A DNA stretch of 64,000 nt from Acidobacteriota bacterium. GTDB taxonomy: Bacteria > Acidobacteriota > Terriglobia > 2-12-FULL-54-10. Below the pieces are notes generated by a model. That model was not told the origin of the DNA. It searched no databases and saw nothing but the letters and a program-made list of their open reading frames with translations. Where the stretch lies: NCBI GenBank assembly GCA_016191085.1, contig JACPPJ010000005.1, positions 55,577-119,576 of the forward strand, given 5' to 3'. Below, one piece after another: positions 25,458 to 36,393 of the stretch; positions within the stretch are counted from its first letter, which is position 1; each line of letters starts with the position of its first letter. Both the position numbers and the translations under genes were made by a program.

Positions 25458-26852
25458 TCAAACGGGGGACAGTTGCATCTTCTTTAATTTTTCTATGAGC
25501 GTAGTACGTTTGATATTGAGGAGAAGGGCGGCTCTGCTGCGTTTGCCCTCCGCTCTCTTCAGCCCACCTAAAATGAGGTTCTTTTCGAACTCGGAAACCA
25601 AAGAGTTGAAATCAACTCCGTCATCTGGTATGTCGATATACGGGACGAACTCCGAACCGGAAATTCTGCCGATGCCGGGGAAATGTTCGGGCGAGAGATA
25701 TTCATGATCTCCAGCCAGTATGACGGCCATCTCCAGCGCGTTTTCAAGTTGGCGGACGTTTCCCGGCCACTCATAGTAAAGCAGCCGCTTGATAGCTTCC
25801 TGACTGAGTTGCTTGGTCGGAATGCCTTCCTGGTTGCAAATCTTCTCGATTAGGTGTGGCGCTAACAACAAAATATCTTCTTTGCGTTCACGGAGCGGGG
25901 GCAGGGAAATGGGAAAAACGTTGAGCCGGTAAAATAAATCTTCGCGGAACTCCCCCGATTTGACCTTCTGCGCCAGGTTCACATTGGTTGCGGCAATGAA
26001 GCGAACATCCAGCCGGATGGTTTGAGATCCCCCGATGCGCTGGCATTCACGCTCCTGCAGGACGCGGAGCAGCTTGCTTTGAAGGTCGGCTGGCATATTG
26101 CCGATTTCATCCATGAATGCGGTTCCGCGGTTGGCTTCTTCGAACCTGCCGACCCTCAGAGCCTGCGCCCCCGTGAACGAACCTTTTTCGTGGCCAAAAA
26201 ATTCGTCCTCCAAGAGAGTTGAGGGGATTGCGCCGCAGTTGATGGCCACCATGGGGCCGTCCTGCCTTGGGCTATTATCATGGATGGCGCGCGCCACCAG
26301 TTCTTTGCCCGTACCCGTCTCGCCCAGAATCAGCACGGTCGTCCGTTTACTGGCAACACTGACGACCATCTCTTTGACCCTTTTCATTGCGGCACTTTCA
26401 CCGATAAGGTCGCCCATCTCTCCGTGGCTGGAATATTGCTTGAGTTCACGCGCTTCCCATCGCAGCCGCCGCTCTTCCACGGCTTTCTGGAGGCGCAGGA
26501 TCAATTCGTCCCTCATGAATGGTTTCTGAATATAATCGGTCGCACCAAGCTTCATCACCTGGACGGCGCTCCCCACGTCGGCATAGCCAGTCACAACCAT
26601 GATGATCAAGTCGGGATAGAGATCGCGGGCCTGACAGATGAGTTCTTCGCCGGTCATGCCCGGCAGCCGCAGATCGGTCAGCAGGATGTCATAAACGCTG
26701 TTCTTGATATGCCGCCACCCCGCCGATCCATCAGGAGCCGATTCGACCTCCAGCCCAAGCTCTCGAAGGATATGAGTTAAGTTGGCGCGAAGTTCGCAAT
26801 CGTCCTCTACGACAAGTGCGCGTTGGTGGGAAGGAAGCGGTGTTTTTCTCAT
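25458..26852 (-). CDS. NtrC-family sigma-54-dependent response regulator
   Basis: Phosphorylation-controlled activator of sigma-54 promoters. Residues 1-125 are a receiver with the acidic pocket VVEDD and phosphoacceptor D60 (LLTDLRLPG), and a conserved lysine in QKPF. The AAA+ domain follows, with Walker A LGETGTGKE and the sigma-54 contact loop as GSFTGA instead of GAFTGA, a known natural variant. Walker B-like GTAFMDEIG and sensor RIGG...FIAATN complete it. The C-terminal Fis-type helix-turn-helix is RSRAALLLNIKRTTLIEKLK. The start at 26852 is chosen over 26921 because the receiver begins soon after. It is the most downstream gene of a four-gene signalling island; the hybrid kinase upstream is its likely partner. 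Confidence 0.93.
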   Translation of the reverse strand: MRKTPLPSHQRALVVEDDCELRANLTHILRELGLEVESAPDGSAGWRHIKNSVYDILLTDLRLPGMTGEELICQARDLYPDLIIMVVTGYADVGSAVQVMKLGATDYIQKPFMRDELILRLQKAVEERRLRWEARELKQYSSHGEMGDLIGESAAMKRVKEMVVSVASKRTTVLILGETGTGKELVARAIHDNSPRQDGPMVAINCGAIPSTLLEDEFFGHEKGSFTGAQALRVGRFEEANRGTAFMDEIGNMPADLQSKLLRVLQERECQRIGGSQTIRLDVRFIAATNVNLAQKVKSGEFREDLFYRLNVFPISLPPLRERKEDILLLAPHLIEKICNQEGIPTKQLSQEAIKRLLYYEWPGNVRQLENALEMAVILAGDHEYLSPEHFPGIGRISGSEFVPYIDIPDDGVDFNSLVSEFEKNLILGGLKRAEGKRSRAALLLNIKRTTLIEKLKKMQLSPV

Positions 26853-26979
26853 ATCACCGGCCGCCGCGAAAGACAGACTTACGGGTTGGGCAAACCCGGC
26901 AGTATAGTGCCTCATGCGCATCCTTTGTCAGTCTATGGCGGCAGGGAAGGTTTGTAAACGAAAGCGCCACGGCCGAGCG

Positions 26980-28113
26980 TTATTGTGCCAATTGTTGCAA
27001 TGGGCCGATAAACGCCGCCGGCTGTTTGAAGAACGGTTGCAACGCCTGGTACTGCCTGCGCACTTCTTCACGCGTCAGTTGCCACTCCTGATCGGAGATC
27101 GTCAGAAATACGTCCACAACATCGGCGTCAAATTGCGAACCGCTACAGCGGGCAAGCTCCGCTCGAGCCTGTGCCATTGTTCGGGGAAGGCTATAGGGGC
27201 GCCCAGCGGTGATGACGTCTGCGGTGTCCGCCACAGCGAATATTCTTGCTTCTAGTGAAATGGAGTCGCGCGTCAATCCGAACGGATAACCGGTACCATC
27301 CACGCGCTCATGGTGACTCAGCGCTACATCGGCAGCATGCTGCAAATGTGGTATCCGAGAAAGTACTTGGTGTCCCAATCTCGTGTGTTGCTTGACGACT
27401 TCGAACTCTTGTTGTGTCAGCTTGCCGGGTTTCAACAGTATGGACGCGGGAACCGCGATTTTTCCGATGTCGTGCAGCAAGGCGCTCTCAGCAAGCTTGG
27501 GCACCTTTTCTTTGCTGTACCCGCAACGTTCGGCCAGGAGAACGCATAAGTTGCGCACGCGCAGCGAGTGTAGGTTCATCTCGCTCTGCCTCGAGTCCAG
27601 CCCGGCAATCAGGAGGTCCAACGTCGGGCTGTTTGGCAGTTCCGATTGCTGCAGCACGTTGTGCAGATGTTCCACGCGCTTCCGAAGCGTGGCAGTACTT
27701 AACGTATCGAATATCTCCTCAGTCAGCCGTAATTCCTGCTGTTTGAGCACGCGCTCAACGGACGCGCATATGTCTTCGGGTTCAAACGGCCTGTAAATAC
27801 AGCCGGACGCGCCATTCTGAAGCGCCTCCGCAGCCAGCGTTCCTTCTACTTGATTAGCCAGCACCAAAAATGCCGCGTGTGGATTTCGCATTCGGCCGCG
27901 ATGCAAAAACGCGGTCCCGCTCATTCCGTGCAAACGTGCAGGGGATATCACCACTCTGAAGCGTGTATGCTTCATTAATTCCAGCGCGCCCTCAGCACGT
28001 GTTGTTGTCGTGCAATGGTACCGACTGGAAGGAAAACAATTTTGGATTGCTTCGACGACACTCCTGTCGTTATCCACGATCAACATCTGCACTCTTTTTC
28101 TGAGTCGTTCCAT
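26980..28113 (-). CDS. HD-GYP domain protein with a degenerate receiver
   Basis: Probable cyclic-di-GMP phosphodiesterase. The HD-GYP domain (about residues 180-350) has HDIGKIAVP and HHERVDGTGYPFGL, so the metal ligands and the GYP tripeptide are intact. The N-terminal receiver-like domain keeps the acidic pocket (LIVDNDRS), but the phosphoacceptor aspartate is replaced by proline (VVISPARLHGMSG, P58). The conserved lysine is arginine (IYRPF). It should therefore not be switched by ordinary phosphorylation. GAGG eight bases before the ATG at 28113 fixes the start; the frame is open to 28200. It lies between the NtrC-type regulator and a DHp-only protein. Confidence 0.9.
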   Translation of the reverse strand: MERLRKRVQMLIVDNDRSVVEAIQNCFPSSRYHCTTTTRAEGALELMKHTRFRVVISPARLHGMSGTAFLHRGRMRNPHAAFLVLANQVEGTLAAEALQNGASGCIYRPFEPEDICASVERVLKQQELRLTEEIFDTLSTATLRKRVEHLHNVLQQSELPNSPTLDLLIAGLDSRQSEMNLHSLRVRNLCVLLAERCGYSKEKVPKLAESALLHDIGKIAVPASILLKPGKLTQQEFEVVKQHTRLGHQVLSRIPHLQHAADVALSHHERVDGTGYPFGLTRDSISLEARIFAVADTADVITAGRPYSLPRTMAQARAELARCSGSQFDADVVDVFLTISDQEWQLTREEVRRQYQALQPFFKQPAAFIGPLQQLAQ

Positions 28114-28317
28114 AGCTTCGCCTCGTTCACCAGAGACGGAATCTCCGGTGGCCGCAATCCCTCCCGCCTGCGGATTGAGGATAAACCGAAGCACGTTCAA
28201 GGCCAGGGATTAATCGATAGAGGAACGCGTGCAGATCAGCGAAAATAAGTACTTGCGGAGAAAGATGGCAGCAGAGCGACGGTGGGCCTCGAACAACCAG
28301 TCGAATTTTTGACAGAA

Positions 28318-28887
28318 TCAGTCGTAGTATTGGCGGAGAAACTGGTCCATACGGAGAGCTTCGGCCAGAATAGAGCCGATTCTGCGCCGCACGTCGGGAG
28401 CGCAGTTTTCATCCAGCAGCAACTCGCAATTCATTACGATGGTAGTGAGCGCGCCGTTGATGTCGTGGCGAAGCTTTCGGAAATGCTCATGATCTTGTTC
28501 GGCGGTCGCATCGTGTGGGGAGTCGGTGTCGAGCGAGGTTTGTCGTTCGAGCGTGACGTTCTGCGCCAGTCCGACAACTTTTGTCTTCCCCTTCTGCTGT
28601 GGCTCTGAAGCTGCGAACACGCGCAGCCAGATGGTGTTTCCCATCCAATACACGGGAAACTCTACGGTGGCATGCCCCTGCGACTTTGGAAGCAAGGCGA
28701 GCTTGCGCACAACGGGATGGAACTCTTCGGGGATGATCCGTTGCCACTCACCGCGGACGATCTTCGACAGCTTGGGACCCGTGATCCCGGCGGGCATCTC
28801 CCGGCTTACAAATTCCAAACGGCTGCCGGAGAATTGAAAAACCAGGGCGGATAAGGTCTCAAGAGTAGAGCCGGAGATCGCTGTCAT
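28318..28887 (-). CDS. PAS-like plus histidine-kinase DHp protein without an ATPase domain
   Basis: A 189-residue protein. Residues 1-115 look like a PAS-type sensor: FQFSGSRLEFVSREMPAGIT, then WRIIPEE-like and VYWMGNTIWLRVFAAS strands ending VVGLAQNVT. Residues 130-189 form a helical hairpin with FRKLRHDINGALTTIVMNCE, which resembles an H-box. The protein ends at MDQFLRQYYD, where a HATPase domain would begin. It may be a phosphotransfer or dimerisation partner for the hybrid kinase next door. A truncated kinase is the alternative, though the ending is clean and the following 200 bases show no ATPase motif. Confidence 0.7.
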   Translation of the reverse strand: MTAISGSTLETLSALVFQFSGSRLEFVSREMPAGITGPKLSKIVRGEWQRIIPEEFHPVVRKLALLPKSQGHATVEFPVYWMGNTIWLRVFAASEPQQKGKTKVVGLAQNVTLERQTSLDTDSPHDATAEQDHEHFRKLRHDINGALTTIVMNCELLLDENCAPDVRRRIGSILAEALRMDQFLRQYYD

Positions 28888-28939
28888 GATTTCGCCACCT
28901 GTATTTATGAAAGCGAGTTTCTGCTAACCCGCGACAATT

Positions 28940-30496
28940 CTACGCAAGAGCTTTTTGGATTCGGCTTACGAGTTCCAGCGTCGTAAACGGCTTCCGCAGA
29001 AAATCAAAGCTGGGGTCGAGCTCGAATTTCGTATTGATGAAGACTTCGTTGTATCCACTGGTGAACAAAAACCGCATGGAAGGCTTGCGGGCGCGAACGG
29101 CGTCGTACACTTCGCGCGCTCCCTTTTTGGGCAAAATCGCGTCGAGCAGGACCAAGTCAATTTGGTCCGCCCATCGTTCAAAGATCCTCACGGCCTCTTC
29201 TCCGTTGGCTGCGGCGAAAGTTCGATACCCGAGGTTGGACAATACTTCTACTACCAACCGTCTGACGCTTTTCTCATCCTCTACGATCAGAACAGTCGCA
29301 GAACCTTTCGCGGAGACCGTCAGGTCGCGTGCTCGCACTTCCTCGACTTCACCCACTGCCGGCGGAAAGTAGATTGCAAACTCGGTTCCTTTGCCCTCGG
29401 TGCTGGTCACATCGATAAAAGCATCGTGCTGCTTCACGATGCCATACACCATGGAGAGCCCCAGGCCAGTGCCTTTGCCCGGCGCCTTGCGTGTGAAAAA
29501 CGGCTCGAAAAGGCGACGCAGCGTCTCCTCGTCCATGCCCACGCCGGTGTCCTGGACGGAGAGCGTTACATATTTGCCGGGGCGCGATCCCTTATGCTGC
29601 TTCGCCCACTCATCATCAATCACGGCAGTCGTTGCCCTGATACACAACTCGCCTCCCTTTGGCATGGCGTCGCGCGCGTTAAGCGACAAGTTCAGCAGTA
29701 CCTGCTCGATCTGCGATTGGTCGGCTCGAATTGCGGGTAAGTCATGCGCTGCCGAAACCTGCAAGCGAATATCCTCACCGATCAACCGGCCTACCATCTT
29801 CGCTATGCTCGCCATGACCGTCTCGAGACGGATGGTTTTCATCTGCAAGATTTGGCGGCGGCTGAACGCAAGCAAACTGTTGGTCAGTTCGGCAGCATGA
29901 GCGCCGGCGTGATGGATCTCGCGCAGGCTTTCCGCATTCGGCGTCATACGCCCGCTGATCATTGATTCCGTGAGGCCCAGAATGGTGGTGAGAACATTGT
30001 TAAAATCGTGCGCGATGCCACCGGCCAGTTTGCCTATGGCTTCCATTTTTTGCGACTGGCGCAGTTCCGCCTCCAGTCGCTGGCGCTCGGACAAATTGGA
30101 TACTATGACGAGTATCATCGGCTCGCCATCGGGCGAGTTCAAGGCTGCAAATCGCAGCTCTACGGGGATGAGTTCCCCGTTCCTGGTGCGCAGTTTTGCG
30201 GTGCAGGTGTAAGCGTCTCCGTTCGCCAGCGCTGGGACGCCCTGTGGGGCCAGTTCAGGTTCCGAGGCGATTAGGTTCGCCAGCGTCAGGCGGGCTGGAT
30301 CCACCGGCTCGTAGTCACAGAGCACTTCCAAAGCACGATTCCAAAGAATGAGGCGCCCATGCTGATCACTGACGGCGAATGGCTGCGTAATCTGGTCGAG
30401 CACGGCCGATAGGAACGATGCCGAACTCCGCAAGGTGCGGGCGCCAGCGGCAGTCCGTTTTACATTGACGGTGGTAAGCAATGATGTTTCCGGCAT
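28940..30496 (-). CDS. Hybrid sensor histidine kinase (PAS-HisKA-HATPase-receiver)
   Basis: A cytosolic-looking sensor kinase with no membrane helices. A PAS domain (about residues 30-150, FLSAVLDQITQPFAVSDQHGRLILWN) precedes a HisKA H-box (IGKLAGGIAHDFNNVLTTIL). The HATPase domain has the N-box NLSLNARDAMPKGG and the G-boxes DTGVGMDEET and GKGTGLGLSMVYGIVKQH. The C-terminal receiver has VEDEKSVRR, phosphoacceptor D in LVLLDAILPKKG, and FLRKPF. The ATG at 30496 is preferred to an upstream TTG. It is the first gene of the signalling island, so it probably feeds the NtrC-type regulator directly or through the DHp-only protein. Confidence 0.92.
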   Translation of the reverse strand: MPETSLLTTVNVKRTAAGARTLRSSASFLSAVLDQITQPFAVSDQHGRLILWNRALEVLCDYEPVDPARLTLANLIASEPELAPQGVPALANGDAYTCTAKLRTRNGELIPVELRFAALNSPDGEPMILVIVSNLSERQRLEAELRQSQKMEAIGKLAGGIAHDFNNVLTTILGLTESMISGRMTPNAESLREIHHAGAHAAELTNSLLAFSRRQILQMKTIRLETVMASIAKMVGRLIGEDIRLQVSAAHDLPAIRADQSQIEQVLLNLSLNARDAMPKGGELCIRATTAVIDDEWAKQHKGSRPGKYVTLSVQDTGVGMDEETLRRLFEPFFTRKAPGKGTGLGLSMVYGIVKQHDAFIDVTSTEGKGTEFAIYFPPAVGEVEEVRARDLTVSAKGSATVLIVEDEKSVRRLVVEVLSNLGYRTFAAANGEEAVRIFERWADQIDLVLLDAILPKKGAREVYDAVRARKPSMRFLFTSGYNEVFINTKFELDPSFDFLRKPFTTLELVSRIQKALA

Positions 30497-30681
30497 CTCG
30501 TGTGTGTGGCAGATCCGGTGCCACTGATGTATGTAAACAAAAAACGGCAGGGTGTTCAATTGATCGGCGCGCAAAAACAGTCAGCGTACAAAAACAGGCA
30601 TTGGCACGAAAGGGCCTGATACAACTGAGGACGGGAGGCGGAGCAGGGCCGACGCTCGCCAGCCCTGATTTCTTTGGACGT

Positions 30682-31722
30682 CTAGCGGAACTCTTCCATG
30701 ATTTCGTCAAGAACGGCCTTGGGTGGGCGAGTCGTCTCCTCGGGGAGATTGGCGAGCGGCTGATCGCCAAGGTTCAGCGCCTCAATAAAATCTTTTTCAG
30801 CGGGGTTCACGTAGAAAACGCCGGTAAGCACCTCGTTTTTCTGGCGGCTTTCTTCGAGCACGGTCAGCGCCTTTACGCGGCTGGTAACATCGAAATCGGG
30901 ATCGAGCTTCCGCAGCCGCAGGTGAGAGCCGTCGTGCAGTGTCACATCCTGGGTCTCGCCCGGATCGTAATCCACCTCAATGTTCTCGAAGTATGGAACG
31001 AAGCTGACGTCCTCCAGCGCTTCCTCGTGTTCTTTCACGTAGGCGTAACTCTTGGTGGAGCCTTCGTGGTCGTTAAACGTGACGCAGGGAGAGATCACGT
31101 CCAGCATAACAGTGCCGCGATGCGCGATGGCAGCTTTCAAGATCGCGGAGAGTTGTTTCTTGTCGCCCGAGAAGGAACGCGCTACGAAAGTGGCCCCGAG
31201 CTGGATTGCCAGTGCGCAGGTGTCGATCGGAGGAAGTTCGTTGATGTTGCCGCTCTTTTGTTTCGAACCAATATCCGCCGTGGCAGAAAACTGGCCCTTG
31301 GTTAGCCCGTACACGCCGTTGTCTTCGATGATGTAAATCATCGGAACGTTGCGGCGCATCAGATGCACGAATTGCCCGATACCGATGGATGCCGTATCGC
31401 CGTCACCGCTGACGCCGATTGCTATGAGCTTGTGGTTGGCAAGCAGCGTCCCGGTCGCCACAGAGGGCATGCGCCCGTGAACCGCGTTGAAACCATGCGA
31501 TGGATTCAGGAAATACGAAGGCGCTTTGCTGGAGCAACCGATCCCGGAGAGTTTAGCAACTTGCGTGGGATTCACGCCCATCTCGAAAAAGGCCTCGATG
31601 ATGCGCTCCGTAATGGCGTTATGGCCGCAGCCCGCGCAGAGAGTCGTTTTGCCTCCCCGGTAAACGGTCAGCTCCAGGCCAATCCGGTTTAGCTTTTTGG
31701 GCGGTTCGACTGTGGTGCTCAT
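30682..31722 (-). CDS. korB: 2-oxoglutarate (2-oxoacid):ferredoxin oxidoreductase, beta subunit
   Basis: Thiamine-diphosphate subunit that decarboxylates 2-oxoglutarate to succinyl-CoA and reduces ferredoxin. The iron-sulfur cysteines are visible in CAGCGHNAI, GIGCSSKAP and ISPCVTFNDH. The TPP/Mg site is GVSGDGDTASIGIGQ followed by IIEDNGVYGLTKGQ. HGRMPSVATG is typical of KorB. It starts one base after korA, so the two form an operon. No separate gamma or delta/ferredoxin gene is present; the gamma part is fused to alpha. The 2-oxoglutarate preference is by similarity of motif style. Confidence 0.92.
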   Translation of the reverse strand: MSTTVEPPKKLNRIGLELTVYRGGKTTLCAGCGHNAITERIIEAFFEMGVNPTQVAKLSGIGCSSKAPSYFLNPSHGFNAVHGRMPSVATGTLLANHKLIAIGVSGDGDTASIGIGQFVHLMRRNVPMIYIIEDNGVYGLTKGQFSATADIGSKQKSGNINELPPIDTCALAIQLGATFVARSFSGDKKQLSAILKAAIAHRGTVMLDVISPCVTFNDHEGSTKSYAYVKEHEEALEDVSFVPYFENIEVDYDPGETQDVTLHDGSHLRLRKLDPDFDVTSRVKALTVLEESRQKNEVLTGVFYVNPAEKDFIEALNLGDQPLANLPEETTRPPKAVLDEIMEEFR

Positions 31723-31723
31723 G

Positions 31724-33562
31724 TTAGTTGCTCAACTCCTGCGATAGGATTTCATCGGTTATGGAACGCGCATCCACCGGCAGTCCGTTGTAGTGCCGGA
31801 CGCTGCGGATCTTCTCGATATCTTTGCTCTTGACCATCAATCGGATCAGGTCGTACATCTGCCCGTCGCGGTTCTGATCGACGACGTAGACGCGCTTCAT
31901 TCGACTGATGAACGTCGGTATGTCTTCGCTAAGCGGAATCGCCTTGATCCGGAGGTAGGCAGTCTTGATGCTCTGCTCTTTTTCAAGCTGGTCTCGCGAT
32001 TCGATGACAGCCCAATGACTGCTGCCGAAAGCGATGATGCCGATCTCCGCCCCCGGCGCCTCTTCGGTGACCAGAGCCGGTACGCGCTTGTGCGCAGTCT
32101 CGTACTTGCGCTTCAAGCGGTCCATGTTGTTCTTGTAGTCCTCAGGCTTTTCGCTGTAACCCGCTTTTTCGTTGTGGCCGCTGCCCCGAGTGAAGTACCC
32201 CGCCAGCGGGTGATCCGTGCCGGGCAGCGTGCGGTACGGGATACCGTCGCCGTCTACGTCGCGATAACGCTCGAATTTTTTCAGGCGCTCCAGATCTTCA
32301 GCTGAAAGCACCTTGCCCCGGCGGATCGGCTGGTCCGGATACGGGAATGGATCGGCCATCCAGTTGTTCATGCCGAGATCGAGGTCGGTCATCACAAAAA
32401 CCGGCGTCTGGAATTCTTCGGCCAGATTGAATGCCTCCATCGCCATGCTGTAGCACTCCTCCACCGAGGAGGGCAACAGCAGGATGTGTGCGGTATCGCC
32501 GTGAGAGAGTATAGCCGTGGAAGTGATGTCTCCCTGCATAGTGCGCGTCGGGAGACCCGTCGACGGCCCGGTTCGCTGCACATCTATGATGACCATGGGA
32601 ACTTCGGCGTAATAAGCCAAGCCAGTGAACTCAGCCATTAGAGAAATACCCGGTCCTGATGTGGTGGTCATGGCTCTGGCGCCGGCCCATCCTGCGCCTA
32701 CCACCATTCCTGCGGCCGCCAGTTCATCTTCGGCTTGCACGACGGCGTAAGTCGCCTTGCCCGTCTTGTGGTCAACCCGGAAGCGCTTCAGGTATTCGAT
32801 CAGGGCTTCTGCCAGCGAAGATGAGGGTGTGATTGGATACCAGCTCAGCACCGTGACGCCGCCCAACATGCACCCGATCGCAGCGGCGGAGTTGCCGTCG
32901 ATGAGGATCTTCCCGGCGGTCTTGTTCAAGCGGCGCACGCCGAAATGCTGCTGCTTCGGAAGATTGCTGGTGGCGTGCTCAAAGCCCGCTGTTACGGCTC
33001 CCCAGTTGAGCTCCGCAGCCTTCACTTTCTTGCCGAATTGTTTGCGCAGCGCCTTCTCGACCTCGTTCATCTCAATGTCGAGCTGCCGCGCTACTACGCC
33101 AACGTAGATCATGTTGCGGACCAGCTTGCGCAGCTTGGCGTCGGGGCAGACGCCCGCAACAATCTTGTCGAAAGGCACAGCGTAGAATTCCAGGTCCTGG
33201 CGCAAGGTGTTGAGCTTGAGCGGCTCGTCATAGAGCACCAAAGCGCCCGGAGCCAAGCTGAGCACATCTTCCCGCGCGGTGTCGGGGTTCATCGCCACCA
33301 GAAAGTCGATCTCCTTGCGACGCGCAATCCACCCTTCGTGGCTGGCCCGGATAGTGAACCAAGTGGGCAAGCCCGCAATGTTGGAGGGGAACAGATTCTT
33401 GCCGGAAACGGGAATACCCATCTGGAAGATGGCGCGCAACAGAACCATGTTGGCCGTCTGACTTCCCGAGCCGTTCACGGTAGCGATCTGGATGCTCATG
33501 TCGTTGATGACTTTAGGCGCCGCGTCGGAAGGTCTAACTGGCGCCGCTTCTACAGTTGCCAT
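31724..33562 (-). CDS. korA: 2-oxoglutarate (2-oxoacid):ferredoxin oxidoreductase, fused gamma-alpha subunit
   Basis: The N-terminal 200 residues are the gamma domain (IQIATVNGSGSQTANMVLLRAIFQ, then GLPTWFTIRASHEGW). The rest is alpha, with the substrate-binding pyrimidine region ITPSSSLAEALIEYL, VQAEDELAAAGMVVGAGWAGARAM, TTTSGPGISLMAEF and DVQRTGPSTGLPTR. The start at 33562 (MATVEAAPVRPSD) follows GAGGAG; the frame is open 50 codons further up but not conserved. It forms an alpha/beta enzyme with KorB for the TCA cycle, oxidative or reductive. It lies downstream of the groESL terminator and must have its own promoter in 33563-33780, which I could not pinpoint. Confidence 0.92.
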   Translation of the reverse strand: MATVEAAPVRPSDAAPKVINDMSIQIATVNGSGSQTANMVLLRAIFQMGIPVSGKNLFPSNIAGLPTWFTIRASHEGWIARRKEIDFLVAMNPDTAREDVLSLAPGALVLYDEPLKLNTLRQDLEFYAVPFDKIVAGVCPDAKLRKLVRNMIYVGVVARQLDIEMNEVEKALRKQFGKKVKAAELNWGAVTAGFEHATSNLPKQQHFGVRRLNKTAGKILIDGNSAAAIGCMLGGVTVLSWYPITPSSSLAEALIEYLKRFRVDHKTGKATYAVVQAEDELAAAGMVVGAGWAGARAMTTTSGPGISLMAEFTGLAYYAEVPMVIIDVQRTGPSTGLPTRTMQGDITSTAILSHGDTAHILLLPSSVEECYSMAMEAFNLAEEFQTPVFVMTDLDLGMNNWMADPFPYPDQPIRRGKVLSAEDLERLKKFERYRDVDGDGIPYRTLPGTDHPLAGYFTRGSGHNEKAGYSEKPEDYKNNMDRLKRKYETAHKRVPALVTEEAPGAEIGIIAFGSSHWAVIESRDQLEKEQSIKTAYLRIKAIPLSEDIPTFISRMKRVYVVDQNRDGQMYDLIRLMVKSKDIEKIRSVRHYNGLPVDARSITDEILSQELSN

Positions 33563-33782
33563 GTGCTCCTCGATGCCGGGCTTCCGAGCCGGTTTTCCGT
33601 GAGACGGCCATGGTTCTCTATTGAGAACTGACGAACCGGTAGGTTTATCCAGCGGTGGATTCCCGAATATTGATGTCAATTTCAGTGTAAACGCGGTGGT
33701 AGGGAAAATCAACGCAACGAAGCAACGCGGCGAAACTCGCGTTCAGCATTCTGAACGGTGCAAACGAGGCGTTTTGCAGGCC

Positions 33783-33812
33783 AAAAAAACGCCCAGAACT
33801 AGTGTCTGGGCG
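33783..33812 (-). terminator. Rho-independent terminator of groESL
   Basis: A perfect 8-bp stem CGCCCAGA / TCTGGGCG with a 7-base loop, followed on the minus strand by seven T residues. It lies 64 bases past the groEL stop. Confidence 0.9.
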
Positions 33813-33876
33813 CTCTGCCAATGCGATGTGGGCAGGAGCACATCGCCTCAACGTGCGCCTGCCCAGGTTGTGTTCC

Positions 33877-35511
<1,635 letters not shown>

Positions 35512-35585
35512 TTATCTCCTCCTGAAATCTTTTCTCAATTCACTCGGTTGATTGGCTTTAAATTCCTCAGATGTGGGCTACGATC

Positions 35586-35903
35586 TTACTTCTTCGCGCC
35601 CACCGGCTCGGGCACTCCGGACAGGATGCCCAGAATGTCGTCCTCTCTCATGATCAGAAACTCTGTGCCGTCTAGCTTCACCTCGGAGCCCGCGTACTTT
35701 CCGAAAAGAATGCGGTCTCCTTTTTTAACCTCCATGGCTACGCGTGTGCCGTTTTCCAGCACTTTCCCGTTGCCGACGGCGATCACTTCGCCTTCCTGCG
35801 GTTTCTCTTTTGCGGTATCCGGGATCACGATCCCTCCCCGCACGGTTTCTTTATCTTCAAGTCTCTTGACCACTACACGGTCATGAAGAGGCCGAATATC
35901 CAT
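35586..35903 (-). CDS. groES: Co-chaperonin GroES (Hsp10)
   Basis: A 105-residue lid of the GroEL cavity. Family words are [38 protein letters not shown] and [21 protein letters not shown], the latter holding the roof region; the mobile loop is within [12 protein letters not shown]. The start at 35903 is supported by AAGGAG upstream. It is the first gene of the heat-shock operon. Confidence 0.98.
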   Translation of the reverse strand: MDIRPLHDRVVVKRLEDKETVRGGIVIPDTAKEKPQEGEVIAVGNGKVLENGTRVAMEVKKGDRILFGKYAGSEVKLDGTEFLIMREDDILGILSGVPEPVGAKK

Positions 35904-36054
35904 TGCTACACACTCCTTTCAATTTTCTCGTCGAATTCAGTTTGCTTCTGGGGCTCGGTTCCGAACTGCGGACCGTTGCTTGCGGCTCGCGAATCCGGAA
36001 CCCCGGAAGAATGCTCGCGGAGTCCCGCTGCTCACCTGGCCGACCCTATGCATG

Positions 36055-36081
36055 TTAGCACTTGAGTCCGGCGAGTGCTAA
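36055..36081 (-). promoter_or_regulatory. CIRCE operator (HrcA-binding site)
   Basis: TTAGCACTT-N9-GAGTGCTAA on the plus strand, one base off the perfect TTAGCACTC-N9-GAGTGCTAA inverted repeat. It overlaps the end of the -10 box of the groESL promoter, so repressor binding would block initiation. hrcA itself is not in the window. Confidence 0.95.
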
Positions 36082-36109
36082 TCATAGAGCAGGAGATTTT
36101 TGTTGTCAA
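36081..36109 (-). promoter_or_regulatory. Sigma-70 promoter of groESL
   Basis: On the minus strand TTGACA (36104-36109), a 17-base spacer, then TATGAT (36081-36086): a near-consensus promoter directly abutting CIRCE. Confidence 0.9.
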
Positions 36110-36324
36110 GAGGGCATTTGAGATACTGCGATCACAAAATCTTAGTGGATAACGCTAAATGTTAAATTATTGTTTTCACAAGTGTTCCTTCCTACTTCAC
36201 ATATTGTACGCCCGCCAACCTGCCCGGTTGACGGTCGAAAGTGGTGAGCCGCGAGTGTGCGACTACCGTACGGCCAGTTTAGCCATTGGCAAGCGTAATG
36301 CGGAGACATGTTATTCCTGGTCCC

Positions 36325-36362
36325 AAAAAAGCCACTGAAGCGTCTGGCTGCGCTTCAGTGGC
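36325..36362 (-). terminator. Rho-independent terminator of the ubiD-like gene
   Basis: A perfect 12-bp stem GCCACTGAAGCG / CGCTTCAGTGGC (36331-36342 with 36351-36362), an 8-base loop, then six T residues on the minus strand. It lies 32 bases past the stop of the decarboxylase gene. Confidence 0.9.
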
Positions 36363-36393
36363 GGAGAAGTAGGAAACAAGTTCCTAAACTGTC

